A stretch of 64,000 bases of DNA from Gallionella sp. Lineage in GTDB: Bacteria; Pseudomonadota; Gammaproteobacteria; Burkholderiales; Gallionellaceae. The notes beneath the pieces were generated by a model that was not told the DNA's origin, made no database searches, and worked only from the letters and a program-made list of their open reading frames with translations. This document shows, piece by piece, positions 53,904 to 64,000 of the stretch; position 1 is the first letter of the stretch; each line of letters starts with the position of its first letter. Position numbers and translations under genes: made by a program. The DNA lies in assembly GCA_013044075.1 (NCBI GenBank), contig JABEVG010000059.1, positions 1-64,000 on the forward strand, read 5' to 3'.

Positions 53904-54934
53904 TTTCGAATCTGAATGGTCGACGTGAACAACTGGCGGCGGAATGGATCGTTGTACTGCCTGACCACATCACCCATAGCGTACTGCGTGTTGTTGATAT
54001 ACGCCTCGTTGCGTTCGCTGCCGGCATTGCGCGATAGTAACCAGACGCGCACCGCATTTACATTCCCCCAGTTGTTAACGCTGATTCCAGTCGCATCGAC
54101 AGGGCTAGTTACCGAATCCAATGCTGGAGCGACTCCGGGATTGACATTTTGCGCATCAAAATATTGAGTGTTACCTGCAGTCAGAATCCCATATTGCACT
54201 TGCATGTTTTCGATACCGCTCGCGACCAATTGATCGGTCATCGCGCCGGTGTTATCTAAGACCAAACGACGCAACGAAGGTATCTGCGGATTTTCCGCCG
54301 CGCTCACCGACCACGGAGCAACGTAGTACACATGCACCTGCACGATATGGTCACGTTGCGGCTGATTAGTAAAAGTAGGTAGGGCGACCGCTTGGTAAAG
54401 CTTATTTGTTTCGTAAGCCGATCTAAAAAACAAAGTATTTGCGCCAGTATTGGCAAAGCCGGTTATGCCAGCCGGATCAACCGGCGGTGGAACACTTGCT
54501 ACAGAAGGAAAGTCATTTAGACTGGTATAGCGTATCACCAGAATGTCGCTGCCAGCATAATTCGCAGTCGGAATACAACTGGTATTGAACGTGTTCACCC
54601 CGTCGTTGCTACCCCAAATCCGCTGGTTGATGTTGCTGGCAAATCCGGCATAACAATCTTGCGGCAGATTTATTAACGACTGATCCACACCCCGCCCACT
54701 CAATCCGTAGTACCCGGCACTTTGCAAGTCGCGCTTCAACACATCCAAGGCATAGCGGCCATTGCTCTGCAATTCCGAGGTACGGTCATTCGCTCTCGAG
54801 CTGCGCCCGCTGCTGATGACCACCGCTGTCAGTGCGGCGACGACCATCAGCCCGATGGTCATCGCTATCATCATCTCGATCAAGCTGAAACCCTTGCCAT
54901 GGTTGCGTGATGTTATCTTGCCCATATCAGACAT
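53900..54934 (-). CDS. pilW: minor pilin PilW
   Basis: KGFSLIEMMIAMTIGLMVVAALTAVVISSGRSSRANDRTSELQSNGRYALDVLKRDLQSAGYYG. Confidence 0.9.
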   Translation of the reverse strand: MSDMGKITSRNHGKGFSLIEMMIAMTIGLMVVAALTAVVISSGRSSRANDRTSELQSNGRYALDVLKRDLQSAGYYGLSGRGVDQSLINLPQDCYAGFASNINQRIWGSNDGVNTFNTSCIPTANYAGSDILVIRYTSLNDFPSVASVPPPVDPAGITGFANTGANTLFFRSAYETNKLYQAVALPTFTNQPQRDHIVQVHVYYVAPWSVSAAENPQIPSLRRLVLDNTGAMTDQLVASGIENMQVQYGILTAGNTQYFDAQNVNPGVAPALDSVTSPVDATGISVNNWGNVNAVRVWLLSRNAGSERNEAYINNTQYAMGDVVRQYNDPFRRQLFTSTIQIRN

Positions 54935-54962
54935 GACATTCTCTCTTTGAATTGGTTGATGC

Positions 54963-55490
54963 CTAATTGCGTATCGTCTTGTCGGTAGTAATAGAGTACG
55001 TTTCGCTGCGACCCGCATTGGCAACTGCCGAGCCTGCCGAGATCTGGTTGGTAGCTCTATCCACCCAGTTGATTACGATGGTGTAGGTGGACGGGTTACC
55101 CACAACGGTTTGCGTAATCACGCCCGTGCCTTGTGGCAGTACCGCCGCGATCGCAGCCTGCCAATTAGCCAGATCATACTGAGCCAATTGCGCGGGTGTG
55201 CAAGGACCCGTGTTGCACGCTGTGGACGCCGCAGGAATCGCTGCACCCGCTGCCAACGCGTATCCGCCCGCAAGTACTGCTTGAACTTTATTGGCTTCCA
55301 TCCGCTCAGCAATGTCCGCGCTTAAAAACACCGCCTGATTGCGGAACTGTCCGCCCATGTTGGTCTTGAGCGCGTGCGCCTGCAACCCAGCCGTACCCAG
55401 CAATGCCGTCGCCACAATAACCAAGGTGATCAAAATTTCCAGCATGGAAAATCCTTGCTGGAATGCCTGATGTTTGTTCGGAGTTTTCAT
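54963..55490 (-). CDS. pilV: minor pilin PilV
   Basis: QQGFSMLEILITLVIVATALLGTAGLQAHALKTNMGGQFRNQAVFLSADIAERMEAN. Confidence 0.9.
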   Translation of the reverse strand: MKTPNKHQAFQQGFSMLEILITLVIVATALLGTAGLQAHALKTNMGGQFRNQAVFLSADIAERMEANKVQAVLAGGYALAAGAAIPAASTACNTGPCTPAQLAQYDLANWQAAIAAVLPQGTGVITQTVVGNPSTYTIVINWVDRATNQISAGSAVANAGRSETYSITTDKTIRN

Positions 55491-55496
55491 GATGTG

Positions 55497-56051
55497 TTAT
55501 TGACTCGTGATATTTCCGGTGGGTGCCACGGTCACGGTACGTGTTCCTGTATAGCCAGACCAATTTCCGGATAGATTAAAATTCACCATAGCCCCCCCTG
55601 CCGGACCCTGTGATCCTACCGGGTTGAAGTATATAGGTGCTGCGGCAGCATTGAACTGCACCACCAGTCCCAGTGCATTGGCTGACGCGCGTAGCGGTGC
55701 TCGCACAAGTAAGGGATTGGGGTCGGTAGCCGTCGCTGGATCACATTGGCCATTTAAATCCGAGTCATAACACAGCACCCAGCCGGTAACCGCCCAATCC
55801 GCGCCATTGACGCAATTGCCCGCAGTGATCGCGTCTCCACTACAGACCAACACACGGACATTGCGTTTGATAGCTTCGCCGCGCGCCAGATTCAAATCGC
55901 TGACGAGTTGCATCCTTGCCGAAGTCAACTGATTATCTCTAACAAATGTCGTCAGTGAAGGCACTGCTATCGTTGCAAAGATGGCCACGATGGCAATCAC
56001 GACCAGCAATTCCAATAAGGTCACGCCTCGTTGTTGCTTGAGATGTTCCAT
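55497..56051 (-). CDS. fimT: GspH/FimT-family pseudopilin
   Basis: QRGVTLLELLVVIAIVAIFATIAVPSLTTFVRDNQLTSARMQLVSDLNLARGEAIKRN. Confidence 0.9.
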   Translation of the reverse strand: MEHLKQQRGVTLLELLVVIAIVAIFATIAVPSLTTFVRDNQLTSARMQLVSDLNLARGEAIKRNVRVLVCSGDAITAGNCVNGADWAVTGWVLCYDSDLNGQCDPATATDPNPLLVRAPLRASANALGLVVQFNAAAAPIYFNPVGSQGPAGGAMVNFNLSGNWSGYTGTRTVTVAPTGNITSQ

Positions 56052-56216
56052 TGTGACTGTTCCTCGTTGATTTACGATTCGCATACTATCCATCTGCTTC
56101 TGGGATGTAAGCATGTTGCCGATATGAGGTTCAATTCTAATTATTAACGGCAGAGGCAATGGCTCAACGGTTGGCCTCTGAGTTTGTTCGGATATTGTCA
56201 GGCTATATTCTGCGCG

Positions 56217-56243
56217 AAAAAAAGGCGACTTCACGTCGCCTTT
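56217..56243 (-). terminator. terminator downstream of fba
   Basis: Minus strand AAAGGCGACGTGAAGTCGCCTTTTTTT. Confidence 0.85.
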
Positions 56244-56266
56244 TCTCATCCGTTGGTTGCTAAGGT

Positions 56267-57331
56267 TTATTTAACAATCGCCTTGAGCTCGCCCTTGGTA
56301 TAACGGTTGGCCATGTTCTCCAAAGAAATTGGCTTGATCTTGCCGGCTTGGCCTGCCGAACCGAACGCTTCGTAACGAGCCACACAGATTTCCTTCATCG
56401 CCTTGGTAGACACAGCCAAGAATTTGCGAGGGTCGAAATCTTTAGGGTTTTGCGCAAGATAACGGCGTACCGAACCGCTGGAAGCCATACGCAGATCGGT
56501 GTCGATGTTGACCTTGCGCACGCCGTGCTTGATACCTTCGACGATCTCTTCTACTGGCACGCCGTAAGTTTGGCCCATGTCACCCCCAAATTCGTTGATG
56601 ATCTTCAGCCATTCCTGTGGCACGGAAGACGAACCGTGCATCACCAAATGCGTGTTGGGAATGCGTGCATGTATCTCTTTGATGCGGCTGATCGCCAGGG
56701 TGTCGCCAGTGGGCGGCTTGGTGAACTTGTACGCGCCGTGTGATGTGCCGATGGCAATCGCCAACGCATCTACGCCGGTTTGACGCACGAATTGTGCGGC
56801 TTCTTCCGGGTCGGTCAATAATTGGTCGTGGCTCAACACGCCTTCCGCGCCATGACCGTCTTCCTTTTCGCCCATGCCGGATTCCAACGAACCCAGACAA
56901 CCCAATTCACCTTCAACCGATACGCCGACGGCGTGAGACATTTCCACCACGCGGCGAGTCACATCCACGTTGTATTCAAACGAGGAGGGCGTCTTGGCAT
57001 CTTCTTTCAACGAGCCGTCCATCATCACGCTGGAGAAGCCCGACTTGATCGCGTTGATGCAGACCGCTGGCGACGCGCCGTGGTCCTGGTGCATCACGAC
57101 CGGGATGTGTGGATACATTTCGATTGCAGCTTCGATCAGGTGACGCAGGAACGGTTCGCCCGCGTATTTTCGCGCCCCGGCGGAACCTTGCATAATCACC
57201 GGGCTGTTGCATTGATCAGCCGCCTCCATAATCGCTTTGACCTGCTCCAGATTATTGACGTTGAAAGCAGGCAAGCCGTAGCCATTTTCTGCCGCGTGAT
57301 CGAGCAGTTGACGCAAAGATACTAAAGCCAT
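56267..57331 (-). CDS. fba: class II fructose-bisphosphate aldolase
   Basis: [60 protein letters not shown]. Confidence 0.95.
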   Translation of the reverse strand: MALVSLRQLLDHAAENGYGLPAFNVNNLEQVKAIMEAADQCNSPVIMQGSAGARKYAGEPFLRHLIEAAIEMYPHIPVVMHQDHGASPAVCINAIKSGFSSVMMDGSLKEDAKTPSSFEYNVDVTRRVVEMSHAVGVSVEGELGCLGSLESGMGEKEDGHGAEGVLSHDQLLTDPEEAAQFVRQTGVDALAIAIGTSHGAYKFTKPPTGDTLAISRIKEIHARIPNTHLVMHGSSSVPQEWLKIINEFGGDMGQTYGVPVEEIVEGIKHGVRKVNIDTDLRMASSGSVRRYLAQNPKDFDPRKFLAVSTKAMKEICVARYEAFGSAGQAGKIKPISLENMANRYTKGELKAIVK

Positions 57332-57377
57332 TTTCTTCTCCTTTTGATATAAATTTTAGTTGCGGGATTGCTGCCGA

Positions 57378-58817
57378 TTAATGTTTGCGGTGATCGCCCA
57401 CTTTGACGATTTTCATCGTGTTGGTGTGGCCCGTCTGACCGATGGCTTCACCGATGGTCATGACAATCAAATCACCCTCGCTCACCACCTTCTGACGCAC
57501 CAATTCATCCTCGGCATCGCGCAAGGTTTGCGAGTGGTCTTTGGAAGAGTTGGTGAATGAAATGGGATGCACACCACCGAACAAAGTAACTTTGCTGAGC
57601 GTGGCTGCCACCGGAGTCATGGCAAAAATCGGCACGCCAGCATTGGAGCGCGACATCCATAATGCGGTCGAACCGGACTGGGTCAACGCCACAATCGCCT
57701 TGACCTTCAGGTGAGTCGCCGCATACAAAGCTGACATGGCGATAGATTGATCGACACGGGTGAATTTCTCATGCAGCACACGCCGTTCATTGGCGTGGAT
57801 ATCCAACTCTTTTTCTGCGCTAATGCAGATACGCGCCATCGCTTCTATGGTTTCGATCGGATAATCGCCAACTGCCGTTTCTGCCGAAAGCATCACCGCA
57901 TCGGTGCCATCCAACACCGCGTTCGCCACATCGGAAACTTCCGCGCGTGTGGGGATCGGATTGGTGATCATGGACTCCATCATTTGCGTCGCCGTGATCA
58001 CCAAACGATTTTTTGCGCGCGCCATTTTGATCATGCGCTTTTGCAAACCGGGCACAGCCGCATCGCCGACCTCAACCGACAAGTCACCGCGCGCTACCAT
58101 AATTGCATCCGAGGCATCGATGATGTCCCCCAGCACTGGAATCGCTTCGGCCCTCTCGATCTTCGCCATCAACAGGCTCTTTCCCCCTGCCGCATGCATC
58201 AGTTCGCGCGCCATGCGCATATCATCACCGGTACGCGGGAAGGACACCGCCAGATAATCCGCCTTGATCAGCGCGGCCGTCTTGATGTCTTCTTTGTCCT
58301 TGTCGGTCAGAGCCGGAGCAGTCAGCCCGCCACCCTTGCGGTTAATGCCCTTGTTGTTGGACAGTACGCCGCCACGGACAACTTTACAGTGCACTTCCGT
58401 GCCTTCGACGCTGGTGACGTGAAATTCCAACATGCCATCGTTCAACAACAACACCGTGCCGACATCCACATCATTGGGCAGCTCTTTGTAGTCCAGTCCC
58501 ACGCGCTGTTGATTACCCAGACCATCAAGTGCGGCATCGAGGATGAACGCATCACCCTTGTTCAAAATGATCTTGTCGTTCTCGAATTTGCGCACGCGTA
58601 TCTTCGGCCCCTGCAAGTCGGCCAGAATACCCACCGTGCGGCCCACGGCCACAGCGGCGGCACGGACGGTTTCAGCGCGCTTCATGTGATCCTGCGCCGT
58701 GCCGTGGGAGAAGTTCATCCGCACCAGATCGACTCCGGCACGTATCATGTCTTCCAGCACCTTTTGACTGCTTGAAGCAGGGCCCAGGGTTGCTACAATT
58801 TTGGTTCTGCGCAGCAT
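57378..58817 (-). CDS. pyk: pyruvate kinase
   Basis: RRTKIVATLGPASS, MNFSHGTAQDH, IMVARGDLSVEVG, VITATQMMESMI. Confidence 0.96.
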   Translation of the reverse strand: MLRRTKIVATLGPASSSQKVLEDMIRAGVDLVRMNFSHGTAQDHMKRAETVRAAAVAVGRTVGILADLQGPKIRVRKFENDKIILNKGDAFILDAALDGLGNQQRVGLDYKELPNDVDVGTVLLLNDGMLEFHVTSVEGTEVHCKVVRGGVLSNNKGINRKGGGLTAPALTDKDKEDIKTAALIKADYLAVSFPRTGDDMRMARELMHAAGGKSLLMAKIERAEAIPVLGDIIDASDAIMVARGDLSVEVGDAAVPGLQKRMIKMARAKNRLVITATQMMESMITNPIPTRAEVSDVANAVLDGTDAVMLSAETAVGDYPIETIEAMARICISAEKELDIHANERRVLHEKFTRVDQSIAMSALYAATHLKVKAIVALTQSGSTALWMSRSNAGVPIFAMTPVAATLSKVTLFGGVHPISFTNSSKDHSQTLRDAEDELVRQKVVSEGDLIVMTIGEAIGQTGHTNTMKIVKVGDHRKH

Positions 58818-58832
58818 GTATTTCCTATCTGA

Positions 58833-60029
58833 TTATTTACTGGCACGTTGCTCTAGAATTTCCACAGCAGGCAAGGTCTTGCCTTCGAGGAATTCAAGGA
58901 ACGCACCGCCAGCGGTAGAGATGTAGGACACCTTGTCGTAGATGTCGTACTTCTGGATCGCCGCGATGGTGTCGCCGCCGCCCGCCAGGGTAAAGGCTTT
59001 GGTATTGGCAATCGCCATCGCAATGGTCTTTGTGCCTTCGCCAAATTGGTCATACTCAAACACGCCGACCGGTCCGTTCCATACCACGGTACCGGCCTTC
59101 ATGATGATGTCGGCGATAGCTTGCGCCGAGTTGGGACCGATATCGAAAATCATTTCGTCATCCGCAACGTCTTTGGCATCTTTCAATGTCGCCGGCGTAT
59201 TTTCATTGCCGGGCAAGAACGGGGCAGCGGTACCCACCACGACATCGGTCGCGATCGGGATGCTCGCGCCGCGCGCGGACATTTTTGCGATCAAGGCTTG
59301 CGCAGTCGGAACCAGATCGTTCTCACACAACGATTTTCCGACCGGATGACCGGTCGCCTTGAGGAAGGTATTGGCAATTCCGCCGCCGACTACCAGTTGC
59401 TCGCATTTTTCAGACAGAGACTCCAACACGGTCAGCTTGGTGGAAACCTTGGAACCACCGACGATCGCCACCATAGGGCGAGTAGGATTGAGCAAAGCTT
59501 TAGTCAGGGCTTCCAGCTCTTCGGTCAGCAACACGCCGGCAGCGGCGACCGGTGCGAACTTGGCGACACCATGTGTTGATGCTTCGGCACGGTGGGCCGT
59601 CCCGAATGCGTCCATCACGAACACGTCGCATAGTGCCGCATATTTTTTCGCCAGTTCATCGGTGCTTTTCTTTTCACCTTTGTTGAAACGGCAATTTTCC
59701 AGCAATACCAGCTCGCCGTCAGCCACATTGAAGCCGCCGTCCGTCCAATCTTTGATCAAACGCACGGGCTTGCCCAATTTGTCGGCGATGACGTGCGCTA
59801 CAGGCTTGAGAGAGTTTTCTTCGGAATACACACCTTCTTCGGGTCGACCCAAGTGCGATGTCACCATCACGCGCGCACCGGCTTTCAGCGCGAAGTTGAT
59901 GGTCGCCATTGATGCGGTGATACGCGCATCGGAAGTCACCTTGCCGTCTTTGACGGGCACATTCAGATCGGAACGAATCAGGACGCGTTTGCCCTTGAGA
60001 TCCAAATCGGTCATTTTGATTACTGACAT
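58833..60029 (-). CDS. pgk: phosphoglycerate kinase
   Basis: [50 protein letters not shown]. Confidence 0.96.
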   Translation of the reverse strand: MSVIKMTDLDLKGKRVLIRSDLNVPVKDGKVTSDARITASMATINFALKAGARVMVTSHLGRPEEGVYSEENSLKPVAHVIADKLGKPVRLIKDWTDGGFNVADGELVLLENCRFNKGEKKSTDELAKKYAALCDVFVMDAFGTAHRAEASTHGVAKFAPVAAAGVLLTEELEALTKALLNPTRPMVAIVGGSKVSTKLTVLESLSEKCEQLVVGGGIANTFLKATGHPVGKSLCENDLVPTAQALIAKMSARGASIPIATDVVVGTAAPFLPGNENTPATLKDAKDVADDEMIFDIGPNSAQAIADIIMKAGTVVWNGPVGVFEYDQFGEGTKTIAMAIANTKAFTLAGGGDTIAAIQKYDIYDKVSYISTAGGAFLEFLEGKTLPAVEILEQRASK

Positions 60030-60129
60030 TTTCTTCCCCTAAACTTTATGTGAGAAACGGTGAATGGTCAGCAGCGAGCGGGGTAATTACCGCGCACCGC
60101 TTGCCACTATTCCATCACCGCCCTTGTTT

Positions 60130-61152
<1,023 letters not shown>

Positions 61153-61221
61153 TTATAAAGATTGCCAGTTTTTCCAATGAGATTGAGGTGCAAATTTCGA
61201 TGAATTTGCACCAAAGTCAAC

Positions 61222-63243
61222 TTAAGCGGCCAAAACCTTTTTCACTGTGGCAACCACATTTTCTGTGGTGAAGCCGAAGTGTTTGAACAGCTCCGGTGCC
61301 GGAGCGGATTCGCCGAAGCAATCCATACCCATCACCGCGCCATCCAAACCGACGTACTTGTACCAACCGCCGGTCACGCCAGCCTCGACAGAGATGCGTT
61401 TCACGCCCTTGGGCAACACGCTATCTTTGTAGGCTTGATCCTGTTTGTCGAACACATTGGTAGACGGCATGGATACCACGCGCACATTGATGCCCTCTGC
61501 GGCCAATGCTACCTGTGCCTTCATTGCCAGATCGATTTCCGAACCGGTGGAGATGATGACGGCACGCGGCTTGCCACCGGCAGCTTCCGACAACACATAA
61601 CCGCCTTTGCGGATATTGGCGATCTGTGCCGCATCGCGTTTTTGGAACGCCAGATTCTGGCGGCTGAAGATCAAACTGCTTGGGCCATCCTTGCGCTCCA
61701 CAGCAGCCACCCAGCTCACAGCAGATTCCACCGTGTCGCATGGACGCCATACCTCCATGTTGGGGATGTAACGCAAGGTGGCGGTTTGCTCTACAGGCTG
61801 GTGTGTCGGGCCGTCTTCACCCAGACCGATGGAGTCGTGGGTGAACACATAGATCACGCGTTGTTTCATCAGAGCCGACATACGCAACGCATTGCGCGCG
61901 TATTCTGAGAACATCAGGAAGGTTCCGCCGAACGGCAACAGACCACCGTGCAAAGCCATGCCGTTCATAATGTGCGACATACCGAATTCGCGTACCCCGT
62001 AACTGATGTAGTTACCAGGCTTTTTGCCGCTCACGTGATGCGCGCCTGTCCAGTTGGTCAGGTTGGAGCCAGTCAGGTCGGCGGAGCCGCCAAGGAATTC
62101 CGGTAATGCAGGCTGCAAGGCATTGATTGCGTTTTGCGAAGCCTTGCGAGTGGCGATGGTCTCGGCCTTCTCATTGATCTGCGCGATCACTTTGGCCGCA
62201 TGTTCGGCCCAACCCGCAGGCAACTCACTCTTGGTACGACGCGTGAATTCAGCGGCTTCTTTTGGGTAGGCAGCCTTGTATTCGGCAAACTTGTTGTTCC
62301 ACAATTTCTCCAGGCCTTCACCCTTGGTGCGAGCATCCCATGCTTCGTACACATGCTTGGGTATCTCAAACGGGGGATATTTCCAGCCGATATGTGCGCG
62401 TGTTGCGGCAACTTCAGCATCACCCAATGCCGCACCGTGCACATCGTGCGTGCCTTCCTTATTAGGCGAACCCGCGCCAATGATGGTTTTGCAACAGATC
62501 AATGTCGGCTTGTCGGTAACGGCCTTGCCAGCCTTGATCGCTGCGTCAATTGCTTCGCTGTCGTGACCCTGCACATCGGCGATAACGTGCCAGCCGTAAG
62601 CCTCAAAGCGTTTCGGCGTATCGTCCGTGTACCAGCCGTCGATGTGACCATCGATCGAAATGTTGTTGTCATCCCAGAATACGATCAATTTGCCCAGGCC
62701 CCAAGTCCCGGCCAGTGCACACGCTTCGTGGGAAATACCTTCCATCATGCAGCCGTCGCCCATGAACACATAGGTGTGGTGATCAACGATCTCGTGGCCG
62801 GGCTTGTTGAATTCGGCCGCCAGCAGTTTTTCCGCCATCGCCATGCCGACCGCGTTGGTGATGCCTTGACCCAGCGGGCCGCCTGTTGTTTCCACACCGG
62901 CGGTATAACCGTATTCGGGGTGGCCAGGTGTTTTGGAATGCATTTGACGGAAGCGTTTCAATTCTTCGATCGGCAGGTCGTAACCGGACAGATGCAGCAG
63001 CGCGTAAACCAGCATCGAGCCATGCCCGTTGGACATCATGAAACGATCGCGACCCGGCCATTTCGGGTTGGCGGGATTGTGGCGCAGGTGGCGGTTCCAC
63101 AATACATCGGCGATTTCTGCCATGCCCATAGGCGCGCCGGGATGACCGGAATTCGCTTTTTGTACGGCATCCACTGCCAGCATACGAATCGCGCCGGTGA
63201 TGTCATTGAATTTTGGTGGGGTGATATTGCGTGCAGCTGACAT
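61222..63243 (-). CDS. tkt: transketolase
   Basis: [67 protein letters not shown]. Confidence 0.97.
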   Translation of the reverse strand: MSAARNITPPKFNDITGAIRMLAVDAVQKANSGHPGAPMGMAEIADVLWNRHLRHNPANPKWPGRDRFMMSNGHGSMLVYALLHLSGYDLPIEELKRFRQMHSKTPGHPEYGYTAGVETTGGPLGQGITNAVGMAMAEKLLAAEFNKPGHEIVDHHTYVFMGDGCMMEGISHEACALAGTWGLGKLIVFWDDNNISIDGHIDGWYTDDTPKRFEAYGWHVIADVQGHDSEAIDAAIKAGKAVTDKPTLICCKTIIGAGSPNKEGTHDVHGAALGDAEVAATRAHIGWKYPPFEIPKHVYEAWDARTKGEGLEKLWNNKFAEYKAAYPKEAAEFTRRTKSELPAGWAEHAAKVIAQINEKAETIATRKASQNAINALQPALPEFLGGSADLTGSNLTNWTGAHHVSGKKPGNYISYGVREFGMSHIMNGMALHGGLLPFGGTFLMFSEYARNALRMSALMKQRVIYVFTHDSIGLGEDGPTHQPVEQTATLRYIPNMEVWRPCDTVESAVSWVAAVERKDGPSSLIFSRQNLAFQKRDAAQIANIRKGGYVLSEAAGGKPRAVIISTGSEIDLAMKAQVALAAEGINVRVVSMPSTNVFDKQDQAYKDSVLPKGVKRISVEAGVTGGWYKYVGLDGAVMGMDCFGESAPAPELFKHFGFTTENVVATVKKVLAA

Positions 63244-63370
63244 ACTGACTTCCTCCTAAGCATCCCATTAGGGACGGGTTACATTTCAAAGCTTGTAAAG
63301 CGGGCGATTATGCCGTAGCCCAATGTTTAGGGCAACTGCCGCACCGTTATTGGGTTACAGAGCCGTTACC

Positions 63371-64000
63371 TTAGTGACTATCGGGAACGGCTCTCTTGGT
63401 TAACTTGATGCCCAACTGTTTTAACTTACGGTACAAATGGGTGCGCTCTACGCCGATCTTCTCGGCCATGCGGCTGATATTCTCGTCTTCTTTTTGCAAG
63501 TGGTACTGAAAATAAATCGCATCAAAATAATCGCGTGCTTGACGCAACGGCATATCCAGCGGCAGAGCATACTGCTTCTCAACGCCCGCGATTTCAACGG
63601 TAAGATTTTTTTGCGTTTCTTTCGGAGCTTCCACAAGATGCGCCACTTCGATGTTGATGGCCCGTGCCACCGTAGACAGCAATTTTTGCAGACTGATGGG
63701 CTTCTCCAAAAAATCTACCGCGCCGATGCGCGTGGCCTCGACCGCTGTCTCTATCGTGCCATGCCCCGACATCATCACCACCGGCATCGTCAACAACTCC
63801 TGCTCGGCCCATTCTTTCAGCAATTCCACACCATCCGTGACCGGCATCCAAATATCGAGCAAGACCAGATCCGGCTCGCGCGCGTTCCGATAGACTCTCG
63901 CCTGTTCGGCACTTTCCGCCAAATGCACCTGGTAACCCTCATCGAAAAGAATTTCCGCCAACAACTCGCGTATCCCTATTTCATCATCCACCACAAGAAT
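63371..64000 (-). CDS. NtrX-like response regulator: receiver plus Fis HTH, no AAA+ domain (start beyond window)
   Basis: VVDDEIGIRELLAEILFDEGYQ...LVLLDIWMP...VVMMSGHGTIETAVEATRIGAVDFLEKPI then RMAEKIGVERTHLYRKLKQLGIKL. Confidence 0.85.
   Translation of the reverse strand: MLVVDDEIGIRELLAEILFDEGYQVHLAESAEQARVYRNAREPDLVLLDIWMPVTDGVELLKEWAEQELLTMPVVMMSGHGTIETAVEATRIGAVDFLEKPISLQKLLSTVARAINIEVAHLVEAPKETQKNLTVEIAGVEKQYALPLDMPLRQARDYFDAIYFQYHLQKEDENISRMAEKIGVERTHLYRKLKQLGIKLTKRAVPDSH

Noticed and set aside
49164-56051. Pilin/PilY1 cluster as a novel secretion locus
   Set aside because: Matches the known fimT-pilV-pilW-pilX-pilY1-pilE minor pilin arrangement; only the PilY1 tail was kept as unusual.

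Overview
The window is chromosomal DNA that looks like a chemolithoautotrophic betaproteobacterium. Gene content resembles Gallionellaceae, but this is inferred from gene content and no search was run. Most of it is ordinary core metabolism. From left to right it contains: oxidative pentose phosphate genes (gnd fragment, pgl, zwf) with a bacteriohemerythrin, transaldolase and glycogen phosphorylase; three exported or outer-membrane proteins; PTS regulatory genes (ptsI, ptsH, EIIA) with apbE and gshA; an ABC-F ATPase, murI and purU; a nitrogen regulon (porin-glnK-amt, and glnA-DUF4124-ntrB-ntrC); TorF-like porin, ubiK and comM/yifB; metH flanked by two toxin-antitoxin modules (CcdAB and BrnT/BrnA-like); FKBP genes and mpl; a CDF transporter, rhodanese, xthA, pyrE, carbonic anhydrase, purC, purE and fbp; a form II RubisCO cluster (cbbM, cbbQ, cbbO) with divergent cbbR; a minor pilin/PilY1 cluster; a Calvin/glycolysis run (fba, pyk, pgk, gap, tkt); and a truncated NtrX-like regulator. 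I saw no tRNA, rRNA, CRISPR array or transposase. The most interesting signals are: (1) a diverged second copy of the metH 3' end beyond the BrnT/BrnA-like module, suggesting gene-end-targeted insertion; (2) a small membrane/coiled-coil protein next to amt with its own sigma-54-type promoter nearly identical to that of the porin-glnK-amt operon; (3) a small membrane protein gene apparently interrupted by a -1 frameshift ahead of the PTS EIIA gene; (4) a perfect 26-bp inverted-repeat element ending 6 nt before the comM start codon; (5) a receiver-Fis regulator that lacks the AAA+ domain; (6) a Cys-rich repeat tail on PilY1.
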